Shown piece by piece: positions 46,005-53,758 of a stretch of DNA of 64,000 nucleotides. The position numbers were made by a program, and so were the translations under genes. The DNA lies in the NCBI GenBank assembly GCA_023393655.1, contig JAEWKP010000381.1:5002-69001 (forward strand), given 5' to 3'. The DNA is from Pseudomonadota bacterium. Its GTDB lineage: Bacteria; Pseudomonadota; Alphaproteobacteria; Rhizobiales; Beijerinckiaceae. Every line of letters starts with the position of its first letter. Positions within the stretch are counted from its first letter, which is position 1. Under the pieces are notes generated by a model that was not told where the DNA came from, did not search any database, and worked only from the letters and a program-made list of their open reading frames with translations.

Positions 46005-46529
46005 CTAGGCGGCCTTTTCGACCAATTCCTCTCCCAGGACCACACGAACCTGGCTGCCCAGCAGTTCGAGCAGCACGGCGACGCGATCCTGATCCCTGAA
46101 GCCCTCGAACAGGCCCAGCGCTTCTGCAAAACTGCCCGAACGGATGCGGATGATCTCGCCCGACACGAAGTCCGGCCGCTGCGACAGCGCGATGAAGCCC
46201 TGCCCATCCGCGCGTGCCTTCAGCCCAGCGACGATGCCGCCAGCGACCGGGACCGGCCCGTCCTCGCCGGCGATCACGCGCACCACGCCATAAGTCCCGT
46301 TGATCGAGCGCCAGCGCTGGCGCGCCGGATCGAGCGAGACGAAGAGATAGCCCGGAAACAACGGCGCAGGGACAAAGGTTACCTTGCGCGCATGCCGGCG
46401 CTTCCGGAGGTAGCGCGGCAGGAAGGCCTCGAAACCCTGATTGGCGAGCTCCTGCGCCGCCCGTGCCTCGCAGAGATGGCGTGTCTGGACGACATACCAG
46501 CGCGCAGCGACCGGAGCGTTCGTGGCCAT
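46005..46529 (-). CDS. NusG/RfaH-like transcription antitermination protein
   Basis: A 174-residue specialised NusG paralogue. The N-terminal NGN domain is clear: RWYVVQTRHLCEARAAQELANQGFEAFLPRYLRKRRH, then LFPGYLFVSLDP and the WRSINGTYGVVRVI segment. A KOW-like C-terminal domain (SGEIIRIRSGSFAEALGLFEG ... DRVAVLLELLGSQVRVVL) ends it. The start is ATG 46529, just after the regulator stop at 46535; the longer frame to 46622 overlaps that gene and is rejected. Such proteins promote full-length transcription of long capsule or O-antigen operons, fitting the ~36-kb run downstream. Confidence 0.9.
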   Translation of the reverse strand: MATNAPVAARWYVVQTRHLCEARAAQELANQGFEAFLPRYLRKRRHARKVTFVPAPLFPGYLFVSLDPARQRWRSINGTYGVVRVIAGEDGPVPVAGGIVAGLKARADGQGFIALSQRPDFVSGEIIRIRSGSFAEALGLFEGFRDQDRVAVLLELLGSQVRVVLGEELVEKAA

Positions 46530-46534
46530 CGGGG

Positions 46535-47209
46535 TCAAGAGCGCGCCTCCCCGGTTCTCACCGAGAGCATCGGCGGCGCCAGGACGCGAGAGGCGCTGAG
46601 ATCGGCAACCGCCAGATCGCACCAGCGCTGCGCCTCATGGATGCCGGTGACGATGGCGCCGTCCGGGCGAGCCGGAGCCGCTTCCAGGCTGGCGACAACG
46701 GGGATGTTGAACAGGCTCGGCTTGCGCATGCTGCCATCGACGATCACGACGATGGCGATGCCATGCTCGGCCGCGCAAAGCACCGCGATTTCGGTCAGGT
46801 CACTGCCGCCATAGAGCGCCAGACTGTTGAACTTTCGCGCGCGAGCCTCCTCGAACAGGGCAGAGCACTGTAAACGAGCGCGACGAAAGAAGGACAAGGA
46901 CCACGACAGGTAATCGGCCGTAAGCCGGGACTTTTCCGCGAAGCCGGAGGGCGTGAGGTAATAGGCATAGCGCCGCGACGGCACCTGCTGGACCTTGATC
47001 AGGCCCTTCTTCACGCAGCGCTTGATGTAGGTGTTGACGAGCCCGAGTGCGACGCCGAGTTCGCTGGCGAGCGCGCGCTGCGAGACATGCGCATCGCGCT
47101 CGACGAAGGCGAGCAGCCCTGCAATATGGCGCCCCTCGGCTTCAACAACGGCCGGGCTCAACGCCTCGTCGCGCACGGCAGCAGCGGCACTGTTCGATCC
47201 TGGGATCAT
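46535..47209 (-). CDS. Winged-helix regulator of the EPS-associated MarR type
   Basis: A 224-residue regulator. Residues ~30-100 form a winged helix: SQRALASELGVALGLVNTYIKRCVKKGLI, then the wing VPSRRYAYYLTPSGFAEK. This arrangement is typical of MarR-like proteins found at the head of exopolysaccharide clusters. Residues ~125-215 look like a small alpha/beta domain (FNSLALYGGSDLTEIAVLCAAEHGIAIV, then VVASL) that could sense a sugar nucleotide. It is followed by the NusG-like gene 5 bp later. A perfect inverted repeat lies 16 bp upstream of its start, suggesting autoregulation. Confidence 0.85.
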   Translation of the reverse strand: MIPGSNSAAAAVRDEALSPAVVEAEGRHIAGLLAFVERDAHVSQRALASELGVALGLVNTYIKRCVKKGLIKVQQVPSRRYAYYLTPSGFAEKSRLTADYLSWSLSFFRRARLQCSALFEEARARKFNSLALYGGSDLTEIAVLCAAEHGIAIVVIVDGSMRKPSLFNIPVVASLEAAPARPDGAIVTGIHEAQRWCDLAVADLSASRVLAPPMLSVRTGEARS

Positions 47210-47224
47210 GCCGCGCCGCCTAAC

Positions 47225-47243
47225 ACGTTCACGGCGTGAACGT
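47225..47243. promoter_or_regulatory. Inverted-repeat operator upstream of the MarR-type regulator
   Basis: ACGTTCAC-GGC-GTGAACGT, perfect 8-bp arms around a 3-base centre, ending 16 bp before the regulator ATG. On the - strand it overlaps a TTGACG (47241-47246) that could serve as a -35 box, although the -10 partner is poor. Size and symmetry fit a dimeric winged-helix operator. Confidence 0.55.
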
Positions 47244-47317
47244 CAAATCTGGTCAGGAACGAAGTGTCGTGGTTGCGCCGTCCTCTTTTCCGCGAGGCGG
47301 CTACACGAAATATGTCA

Positions 47318-47333
47318 CCGTAAACGTTTACGG
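47318..47333. promoter_or_regulatory. 16-bp perfect palindrome in the operon leader
   Basis: CCGTAAACGTTTACGG, perfectly self-complementary, in the 275-bp AT-rich gap between the XRE gene and the MarR-type regulator. On the - strand a TATACC (47341-47346) lies just upstream, so the palindrome would sit at a transcription start. A related site at 47745-47760 matches it at 12 of 16 positions. Probably a repressor-binding site, perhaps for the XRE protein. Confidence 0.5.
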
Positions 47334-47484
47334 ACGTAGCGGTATAAAGACCCGAGTTCAAGCACAATAGACATCGATCACATTTAGGTTTTACCTCACG
47401 ACTCCGAATGACCTCTGCTTGTCACGACTCCAATGTATTTCTCGATGCGACATCTTTGACCTAACGCTGGATTGGAAATACGAA

Positions 47485-47709
47485 TCAATACCTACCTTCC
47501 AACGCAACGCTCGACCTCTCCGTCCCAATCTCAACACCCCCTTCCTCGAGCGCGAGTTTAATGCCCCGCAGATTGTGATGCGTGGGCACGCGCCGTCCTT
47601 TTTCGAAGTCGCGGATTGTTGATAGGCCGAGATGGGCGGCCTTGGCGAGGTCTTGCTGGCTCCAATCGAGGAGCGCACGAGCAGCGCGGCACTGGGCTGG
47701 TGTGATCAT
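47485..47709 (-). CDS. XRE-family (Cro/CI-like) DNA-binding protein
   Basis: A 74-residue single-domain helix-turn-helix protein. ARALLDWSQQDLAKAAHLGLSTIRDFEKGRRVP spans helices 1-4 of the lambda-repressor-like fold; ALEEGGVEI is a common ending of small alphaproteobacterial XRE proteins. It is divergent from the phage-like genes that begin at 47824, like a phage or island repressor. A TATACT (47744-47749, - strand) upstream of its ATG could be its -10, and a near-palindrome overlaps it. It may also influence the polysaccharide operon, which starts 275 bp downstream on the same strand. Confidence 0.85.
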   Translation of the reverse strand: MITPAQCRAARALLDWSQQDLAKAAHLGLSTIRDFEKGRRVPTHHNLRGIKLALEEGGVEIGTERSSVALEGRY

Positions 47710-47744
47710 GCATCGAGCTTAGGCTGATCAACGCTTTTCGTCGA

Positions 47745-47760
47745 GTATAAACCTTTACGG
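47745..47760. promoter_or_regulatory. Near-palindromic site overlapping the XRE gene promoter
   Basis: GTATAAACCTTTACGG matches the perfect palindrome at 47318-47333 at 12 of 16 positions, including the full right half TTTACGG. It overlaps the TATACT -10-like hexamer of the XRE gene on the - strand and lies between divergent genes. The position suits an autoregulatory operator. No biochemical evidence can be read from sequence. Confidence 0.42.
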
Positions 47761-47823
47761 TTGACTGCAGGCCCAAAAGGAAGGGAACCGTCCGTCACCG
47801 ACGATTTTCGTCGCTGGAGGACG

Positions 47824-48132
47824 ATGATGACCCTGATCCTGGAGTTCGAGCGCAAGCTCATTTTCTACAAACCCGGCATCCTGCGCTACGCCATGCGGCA
47901 AGCGGGGCCAGGGTTTTTCGCTGCGCAGAACCAGGCGCAACGACGCCAGCTGCTCTCACAATCACTCAAGCGCGGATGGGCTGAGGCACGAGCTGAGCTG
48001 GCGGCCTTCCAGCGGCTGCAGGCGCTCGTACCAGAACGCCATGCCGGGCCGCCTCCCCACCACACGGGCCTTTTGGCCGCTTCGCCGCACGCGGCCTCCC
48101 CGATCGCCTCCGGCTATCGCCAGCTTCACTGA
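47824..48132 (+). CDS. Hypothetical protein, first gene of phage-like island
   Basis: A 102-residue basic protein with no motif I recognise. A GGAGG at 47816-47820 precedes the ATGATG at 47824/47827, so the start is well supported and an upstream TTG at 47761 is not needed. The middle is rich in Gln/Arg/Ala (QNQAQRRQLLSQSLKRGWAEARAELAAF), likely helical; the C-terminus is Pro/His-rich. The next gene begins 3 bp after its stop. Position at the head of the ERF-exonuclease group suggests an early phage gene. Confidence 0.6.
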   Translation: MMTLILEFERKLIFYKPGILRYAMRQAGPGFFAAQNQAQRRQLLSQSLKRGWAEARAELAAFQRLQALVPERHAGPPPHHTGLLAASPHAASPIASGYRQLH

Positions 48133-48135
48133 GGG

Positions 48136-48330
48136 ATGGCCATGAACTCCACATTGCCACCCCGTTTGCTCGTGACCTCACCGTCGCCGCCGAGCGAGAT
48201 GACGGTTAAGCCCCTGCCCTCAACCTCTCGTCTCAGCTCAGCCGAGCTCGCCCAATCCTACCGAACCTGGTGGTTCGGCCCGGCGCGCTCCGTATCCCGC
48301 GATCATCACACCGCGAGGGTCAGGCGATGA
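48136..48330 (+). CDS. Small hypothetical protein
   Basis: A 64-residue frame from ATG 48136 (a second ATG follows at 48142), Ser/Pro-rich with no recognised domain. Support is positional: it starts 3 bp after one stop, and its TGA overlaps the ATG of the ERF gene (ATGA at 48327-48330), as in coupled phage genes. A GAGGG precedes the ATG. It could be a spurious frame filling the gap. Confidence 0.4.
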   Translation: MAMNSTLPPRLLVTSPSPPSEMTVKPLPSTSRLSSAELAQSYRTWWFGPARSVSRDHHTARVRR

Positions 48331-49067
48331 CGAGCACATCGCGCCATCGGCGCTCCTCCGCAGGTTTTCGGCTGACCGAGTTGCGCCCAGCTCCTACGAT
48401 CACCCCCTTGAGCCTGTTGAGTTCCGCACTCGACCGTGGCGCGGATGAACATGTGCTGTCTCAGCTGATCGGCCTGCACGAACGCAGCCGCGCGGATGAT
48501 GCGCGCTGCGCTTTTGAGGCTGCGCTCGCGGCGGCCAAGGCCGAGCTTCCGGTGATCGCTAAGACACAGATCGCCAGCATCGGCATCAAGCACTATCGGC
48601 ATGAGGATCTGGCCGAGATTGCCCGCGCGATCGGCCCCGTTCTCGGTCGTCACGGTCTGGCCTACCGGTTCCGGTCGAGGACCGATGGCGAACTGGTGAC
48701 GCTGACCTGCGTGATTTCGCATCGCGATGGTTACAGTGAAGAGAACAGCCTTTCGGCCGCAGCTGATCACAGCGGCGAAAAGAACGCGATCCAGGCAATC
48801 GGCTCGACGCTGACCTATCTGCAGCGGATGACGCTGAAAGCAGCGCTGGGCTTGGCGGCGGCCGATGACGATGACGGCAAGGCCGCAGGGTCCGGTGAGA
48901 CCATCACCCGCCAGCAGACCCGGGAGCTGCTCGCGCTGATCGACGAGGTCGGCGGCGAGCGCGAGGCCCTGCTGCGCTTCTTCAAGATCAAAGCCTTTGC
49001 CGAACTTCCAGCACGCCGCTTCCGGCAAGCGCTGGTGATGCTCAACGCCAGGAAGGGACGGGCCTGA
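48327..49067 (+). CDS. ERF-family single-strand annealing recombinase
   Basis: A 246-residue phage ERF-like protein. Diagnostic segments are IASIGIKHYRHEDLAEIARAIGPVLGRHGLAYRFRS, then the HRDGYSEENSL block and KNAIQAIGSTLTYLQRMTLKAALGLAAADDDDG. ERF proteins anneal complementary single strands during phage recombination. A C-terminal ~50 residues (RQQTRELLALIDEVGGERE) resemble the small helical tail often fused to such proteins. The start at ATG 48327 is chosen for the coupling with the preceding frame. It partners with the exonuclease that starts 3 bp downstream. Confidence 0.88.
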   Translation: MTSTSRHRRSSAGFRLTELRPAPTITPLSLLSSALDRGADEHVLSQLIGLHERSRADDARCAFEAALAAAKAELPVIAKTQIASIGIKHYRHEDLAEIARAIGPVLGRHGLAYRFRSRTDGELVTLTCVISHRDGYSEENSLSAAADHSGEKNAIQAIGSTLTYLQRMTLKAALGLAAADDDDGKAAGSGETITRQQTRELLALIDEVGGEREALLRFFKIKAFAELPARRFRQALVMLNARKGRA

Positions 49068-49069
49068 CC

Positions 49070-49693
49070 ATGCTCGAGATCATCAACTGCACACAAGGCT
49101 CACCTGAGTGGGCGCAAGCGCGCCTGGGCATCCCAACAGCATCAGAGTTCGCCTCGATCCTGACCAAGGGCCGCGGCGGCGCTGAGAGCCGAACCCGGCA
49201 GACCTACCTCTACAAACTCGCCGGCGAACGACTGACCGGCGAAGTGATGGAGAGCTTCACCTCAGCGCATATGGAACGTGGCAAGCTGAGGGAGGAGGAA
49301 GCGCGCAGCGCCTACAGCTTCGTCACCGGCCTGGATTGCGAGACCATCGGGTTCTTGCGTCGCGGACGAGCGGGCGCTTCACCCGATGCGCTGATCGGCA
49401 AGAACGGCCTGCTCGAGATCAAGACCAAGCTGCCGCATCTCCTGATCGAGGCGCTTCTCAAGGGCGAGCTCCCGCCGGAGCACAAGGCGCAGTGCCAGGG
49501 ACAGCTCTGGATCGCCGAGCGCGACTGGATCGACCTCGCGATCTATTGGCCGGGCCTGCCGATCATGATCACCCGGGCCCATCGCGACGAAGCGTTCATC
49601 GCTGAGCTCAGCGCAGCTATCACACAGTTCAATGACGAACTCGATCGGATCGTCGCGCAGGTCGCCGCTTACGGCCGGCTGGAGGCGGCCTGA
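49070..49693 (+). CDS. YqaJ-type phage exonuclease
   Basis: A 207-residue PD-(D/E)xK nuclease of the YqaJ/lambda-exonuclease family. The start QGSPEWAQARLGIPTASEFASILTKGRG is typical. The catalytic residues are in GASPDALIG (Asp) and LLEIKTKLP (Glu-x-Lys). HKAQCQGQLWIAERDWIDLAIYWPGLP completes the fold. It degrades one strand of double-stranded ends to feed the ERF annealase next to it. Its stop and the next ATG overlap (TGATG). Confidence 0.9.
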   Translation: MLEIINCTQGSPEWAQARLGIPTASEFASILTKGRGGAESRTRQTYLYKLAGERLTGEVMESFTSAHMERGKLREEEARSAYSFVTGLDCETIGFLRRGRAGASPDALIGKNGLLEIKTKLPHLLIEALLKGELPPEHKAQCQGQLWIAERDWIDLAIYWPGLPIMITRAHRDEAFIAELSAAITQFNDELDRIVAQVAAYGRLEAA

Positions 49694-50088
49694 TGGGTGG
49701 GCGCCGCGAGTTCACCCGCAGCCAGAAGGTCGCCATGCTCAAGCGAGCCATGGATGAGCGCGGCTGCATCCGCTGCGAGGGCTGCGGGCTCAATGTCTCC
49801 GGCAAGGTCGTCGAGTTCGACCATGTCATCGCGGAAGCTCTCATCCTCGACAAGACGCGAGAGCTTTCAATCGACGACGGTCGTGTTCTCGGCCGTGACT
49901 GCTGTCATCGCGCACCAGGTGCCAAGACCGCTCGCGACCTGGCCGCAATCGCCGAAGCCAAGCGTCGCGAAGCCCGCCATCTCGGGATCAAGCCAATGGC
50001 TTCGCGCGGATTCAACCGAGCGCCGCCGCAGATGAAGGCCTCCCGCCCGCTCGCCAAGCCAGCGATCTGGCGCCGCGATGACCGCTAA
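49693..50088 (+). CDS. HNH-endonuclease-like protein
   Basis: A 131-residue protein with an HNH-like arrangement: CIRCEGCGLNV with paired cysteines, VEFDHVIAEAL with Asp-His, and DGRVLGRDCCHRAPGAKTARD with Cys-Cys-His-x5-KT. The middle Asn of a strict HNH motif is not obvious. Small HNH proteins are common beside terminases and may assist packaging. The C-terminal ~45 residues are basic. Coupled to the exonuclease by one-base overlap; the lipoprotein gene starts 27 bp later. Confidence 0.7.
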   Translation: MGGRREFTRSQKVAMLKRAMDERGCIRCEGCGLNVSGKVVEFDHVIAEALILDKTRELSIDDGRVLGRDCCHRAPGAKTARDLAAIAEAKRREARHLGIKPMASRGFNRAPPQMKASRPLAKPAIWRRDDR

Positions 50089-50115
50089 TTCCGATATTTC
50101 AAGGAGCTCGCTTCC

Positions 50116-50478
50116 GTGTTCTCTCCTGCTCTCTGTCGACATCCCGGCCACCATCGCTGGCCTTCCCTCATCACCGCCATCATGCTGGTCAATGCCGTCA
50201 GCGCCTGTACATCTCGCACCATCATGCGCTTCGACCGTTACGACGGACGCAGCGATGCCGGCGCCGTCGCGCAGTTCCAGCAGGACGACGCCATCTGCAA
50301 AGGCGAAGCCGCCAAGGCCCAGGCCATGGCGGCTCCGATCTACATGGGCCGCAGTCTTGCCGATGCGATGGAAGCTGGCATGCTCGAAGGTCAGCGCAAT
50401 CAAGCGCTCAGCCGGATCATGGTCGGCTGCATGGCCGGCCGCGGCTACAGCATGACGGTCGTGACGGTTAACCCCTAA
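50116..50478 (+). CDS. Small lipoprotein, function unknown
   Basis: A 120-residue protein starting with GTG 50116, nine bases after AAGGAG (50101-50106). Residues ~12-30 (HRWPSLITAIMLVNAVSAC) form a signal peptide with lipobox AVSAC. The mature part has YDGRSDAGAVAQFQQDDAICKGEAAKAQ and a late GCMAGRGYSM, resembling small glycine-zipper-like or YMGG-type phage and island lipoproteins. It converges with the terminase gene with a 4-bp overlap. Function is unknown; a lysis-associated or superinfection role is only a guess. Confidence 0.6.
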   Translation: MFSPALCRHPGHHRWPSLITAIMLVNAVSACTSRTIMRFDRYDGRSDAGAVAQFQQDDAICKGEAAKAQAMAAPIYMGRSLADAMEAGMLEGQRNQALSRIMVGCMAGRGYSMTVVTVNP

Positions 50479-51932
50479 GCAACAACAGGAGCGCGCCCCC
50501 CGGCCGGGCGGGCACGACCCTGGGGTCGCACGATGCGCTGCGGGCGCTCCCGCACGGTCGGCGTTTTCGCGGTCAGATATTTGAGCGCCTGGCTCGTCGC
50601 ATCGACCTGGTCATCGTTACGCGCGAGCGGAAAGGCCAGGAGCTCACCGAGATAATCGGCGAGCCAGCTGGCCTCGCGCGGCAGGAACACCTGCCCCGCC
50701 TCGAAGCGTGCTGCCTGCGCCATCAGCCGCGCTTCCTTTTCGATGCGCGATGACTGCAGCAGCGGATAAAGCGTGCCGGAGCGGCGCAGATCCTGCGACA
50801 ACGCCCGTCCCAGCTCGGTATTCTCGATCAACGTCGCATCAACCGCATGCTTCCGGGACAGATCGATCATCTTGCGGCGCAGCTCCGGTGCCTCCCAGCG
50901 ACCGCGGACCACGTCAACGAGATAATAGGTCTGTCCGACCGCGCCCCAGACCATCCCGACCGACCAGTCGGAATGCTCGGCCTGGGTCGAGGCGGTGTCC
51001 CAGGACGCGACCTTCAGATCGAACGCAGCCGGCCCCTCATCGTAATAATGCAGCCAGTCGCGCTTGATGATCTGCCCTTCGGCCGGCAGCGGGTTCTGCT
51101 GATATTGCGCCGAGAAGTTCAACGCGCCGAGATTGCGCTTGATCGCCTCGAGCTCGGCAAAGCTATCGCGGCCAGCATGCATGATTTCGCCCTGGCGGCG
51201 GTGATGGAACGCTTCCGGACCATGGCCAATGCGATAGCGGCAATCGTCCGGCGCGATCGCGGGGATCGAGAGCACCTCCCAGTCCTCCTTCTCCAGGACA
51301 TGGCCAACCAGATCGTCTTCGTGCAGGCGCTGCATGACAATCACGATCGCGCCGGTAGCCCGGTCGTTCAGCCGCGAGTAGAGGGTGCCGTCATAGAACT
51401 CCTTGACCCGACGCCGCGCGGCGGCTGACAGCGCCTCTTTGAGCCCGTTGATCGGATCGTCGATCACAATCAGATCGGCGCCGCGTCCCAACACCGAACC
51501 GCCGATGGACGAGGCATAGCGGTAGCCCTGTTCGGTGGTGCGGATCTCCTGGCCGCGATTGGCCGCGATCGCGAAGTCCGGGAAGGCGCGACGATACCAA
51601 TCCGCGGTCACCACGCTGCGGAAGGCCGCAGCGTGGGTGAGCGACAGTTCATTGGCATAGCTGATCGCCATGATCCGCTTGCGCGGATTATGGCCCATCA
51701 GCCAAGCCGTGAACGCAATCGTGACGCAGATCGACTTGGCCGAGCGTGGCGGCACATTGATGATCAGCCGTTTGCACTCGCCGCTCCAGACCCGCATCAA
51801 CTGGTAGGCGATCGCTTCGATATGCCAGTTGTGCTGATAGGCCTTTCCCGGCTCCAGCGCCACGAAGCAATGCTCGATGAAGCTTGCCAGATCGCGACGC
51901 AGAGCGGTGGTGAGAAGAGCTTTCTCAGCCAT
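50475..51932 (-). CDS. terL: Phage terminase large subunit
   Basis: A 485-residue terminase. The ATPase domain has a Walker-A-like NVPPRSAKSICVT, Walker B LIVIDDPINGLKEA and coupling-like VIVMQRLHEDD. The nuclease domain has VASWDTASTQAEHSDWSV and a late LARNDDQVDATSQAL. It packages DNA into proheads. The order is unusual: no small terminase, portal or capsid gene follows on either side in this window, and it faces the recombination genes. The start is ATG 51932, overlapping the DUF5681 gene by eight bases. Confidence 0.93.
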   Translation of the reverse strand: MAEKALLTTALRRDLASFIEHCFVALEPGKAYQHNWHIEAIAYQLMRVWSGECKRLIINVPPRSAKSICVTIAFTAWLMGHNPRKRIMAISYANELSLTHAAAFRSVVTADWYRRAFPDFAIAANRGQEIRTTEQGYRYASSIGGSVLGRGADLIVIDDPINGLKEALSAAARRRVKEFYDGTLYSRLNDRATGAIVIVMQRLHEDDLVGHVLEKEDWEVLSIPAIAPDDCRYRIGHGPEAFHHRRQGEIMHAGRDSFAELEAIKRNLGALNFSAQYQQNPLPAEGQIIKRDWLHYYDEGPAAFDLKVASWDTASTQAEHSDWSVGMVWGAVGQTYYLVDVVRGRWEAPELRRKMIDLSRKHAVDATLIENTELGRALSQDLRRSGTLYPLLQSSRIEKEARLMAQAARFEAGQVFLPREASWLADYLGELLAFPLARNDDQVDATSQALKYLTAKTPTVRERPQRIVRPQGRARPAGGRAPVVA

Positions 51933-52323
51933 CTTCGCCTCCCGTCACACCCGAACGCTTCCTGGCGAGGAAGCGCGCGATGAGCGCTTCCTCCTCAGCT
52001 TCGTTCAGCCCGGACTCCGCGTCGGGCTTGTTGTCGTTGGCCATGTCCAGCCTAAACAGCAATGCGAACGCGGGCACATTGCCGTCCATGGCGATCGCGA
52101 AGAGGCGCTCACGCAAGGCCTCGCGCTTGCTGATCCAAACCTCCTTGCCAGCGATTTTTGCTTTGACCTTTTTCGATAAGAAGGGCTGGTCATCATCCTT
52201 TGGAGCGGCGCTCGATTTGCTCTTGCGACGCCCCGACGGATTGCCGCTCTGTCCCTTCTGGAAGCGGGTATGCTGCGGCGGCTTCTTATAGCCTACGGCC
52301 GGGGGATCATCCTCACGCGACAT
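51925..52323 (-). CDS. DUF5681-domain protein
   Basis: A 132-residue protein with the DUF5681 signature near the N-terminus: VGYKKPPQHTRFQKGQSGNPSGR. Such proteins commonly precede terminase genes in alphaproteobacterial phages and gene-transfer-like elements and may be a small terminase equivalent, although this is not established. The start at ATG 52323 overlaps the preceding stop by 11 bases. The rest is charged and Ala/Glu-rich, ending EEEALIARFLARKRSGV. Confidence 0.85.
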   Translation of the reverse strand: MSREDDPPAVGYKKPPQHTRFQKGQSGNPSGRRKSKSSAAPKDDDQPFLSKKVKAKIAGKEVWISKREALRERLFAIAMDGNVPAFALLFRLDMANDNKPDAESGLNEAEEEALIARFLARKRSGVTGGEDG

Positions 52324-53758
52324 GGCCCCCTCCAACGTTCTCGTCCGACAGCATGCGGGCGGCAGCATCACACCCGCGCTGCGCCGCCATCTCCGCGAAG
52401 GTCAGCCCGGTCTCGGCGTGGCGCGCCTCGTCCTTGAACAGCTTCTCCCAGCGGCGGATCGCACCATCGACATAGAGCGGATCGAGCTCCATGCCGTAAC
52501 CGCGGCGCTTCGTCTTGGCCGCTGCGATCAGCGTCGTGCCCGACCCGCTGAAGGGATCGAGGATGATCCCCTTCGGCTTCGAGCAATCCTTGATCGCGTC
52601 CATCACCATCGCGCAGGGCTTGACCGTCGGATGGCTCGCCAGCTCCGCCATCCGGCCCTTGCGGAAGCCGTTGACGCCCGCATAGCTCCACAAGGTCGTG
52701 CGATAGCGACCGTGCTTGCCGAGCTCGATGTTGTTGATGTGGGACGCCTTACCCTTCTTCCACAGCGTGATGAGCTCGGTCTGGCTGCGATAGAGCGAAC
52801 CCATCCCGGCATTGGCCTTGGCCCAGGTGATCACCGACTTGAGCTCATCGAAGACGCCATAACCCGCATTCAGCATCTCATGCAGGTGCGGGCCATCGAT
52901 GCAGCTATAGATCAACGCGCCGTCCTGCGAAGCCTCCGCGATCCGTGCGAAGACCTCGTGCAGGAAGGCCGTGAACTCGAGCTTGCTCATCTCGCCCGAC
53001 GCCATCGCGAACTCGCGGTGCTTGGTCCGCCCGAGACCGCCGACATGGCCGTTCACCTTCAAATTGTAGGGCGGATCCGTAAACACCATCTGGGCGAGTT
53101 CCCCGCCCATCAGCGCCTGATAGTCGCCCCGCTCGCGCGCATCGCCGCACAGGATGCGGTGGTCGCCCAGCAGCCAGAGATCACCGCGCACGGTCACCGC
53201 GACATCGTGCAGCCCCGGCAACGCGTCCGCCGGATCAACCTTCGCCGCCACGGGCTTACCGGGATCGAGGAGCACATCGATATGCGCCGTCTCGAAGCCG
53301 GTGATCTCGACCTCGAAGTCGAGCTCGATCAGTTCGCCCAGCTCCAGCTTCAGGATCGCGTCATCCCAACCCGACAACTCGGCCAGACGGTTGTCCGCGA
53401 TCCGCAGCGCCCGAATCTGCTGCGGGCCGAGGTGATCGATCAAGATCACCGGCACCGTTTCCATGCCGAGCAGCTTCGCCGCCTCGTAGCGACCGTGCCC
53501 AGCGACGATCTCGCCGCTCTTGGTCACCAGGATCGGCGTCGTGAAGCTGAACTCCTTGATGCTCTCCGCGATCAGATGGATCTGCTTCTTTGAGTGCGTG
53601 CGCGCGTTGCGCACCGACGGCACCAGCTCCGTCAGCACGCGCTCGCTCACCTGCGGCGCGAAACTCGCAATCGCGCGCTTGAGCTCGGGGTCTGCGACGG
53701 CGGCGGGCTGGACGCGGCGGCGAACGCGCGCCTGCGGCTTGGGGGAATGAGAGGACAT
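52313..53758 (-). CDS. ParB-domain DNA methyltransferase
   Basis: A 481-residue protein. Residues ~35-130 are ParB/Srx-like: LVPSVRNARTHSKKQIHLIAESI and ILVTKSGEIVAGHGRYEAAKLLG. The rest is a DNA N4/N6 adenine or cytosine methyltransferase with catalytic TDPPYNLKVNG and SAM motif DPFSGSGTTLIAAAK in the beta order (catalytic first). A target-recognition region lies between. An AAAGGA precedes ATG 53758, while a TTG at 53779 is the alternative. Phage orphan methyltransferases of this type protect against host restriction or mark packaging DNA. No restriction endonuclease is nearby. Confidence 0.92.
   Translation of the reverse strand: MSSHSPKPQARVRRRVQPAAVADPELKRAIASFAPQVSERVLTELVPSVRNARTHSKKQIHLIAESIKEFSFTTPILVTKSGEIVAGHGRYEAAKLLGMETVPVILIDHLGPQQIRALRIADNRLAELSGWDDAILKLELGELIELDFEVEITGFETAHIDVLLDPGKPVAAKVDPADALPGLHDVAVTVRGDLWLLGDHRILCGDARERGDYQALMGGELAQMVFTDPPYNLKVNGHVGGLGRTKHREFAMASGEMSKLEFTAFLHEVFARIAEASQDGALIYSCIDGPHLHEMLNAGYGVFDELKSVITWAKANAGMGSLYRSQTELITLWKKGKASHINNIELGKHGRYRTTLWSYAGVNGFRKGRMAELASHPTVKPCAMVMDAIKDCSKPKGIILDPFSGSGTTLIAAAKTKRRGYGMELDPLYVDGAIRRWEKLFKDEARHAETGLTFAEMAAQRGCDAAARMLSDENVGGGHVA

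Noticed and set aside
46000..46013. GCCGCCTAGGCGGC palindrome followed by TTTT on +, terminator-like
   Set aside because: It spans the last codons and stop of the NusG-like gene on the - strand. The T-run is on the wrong strand for that gene, and no + strand transcript should end there.
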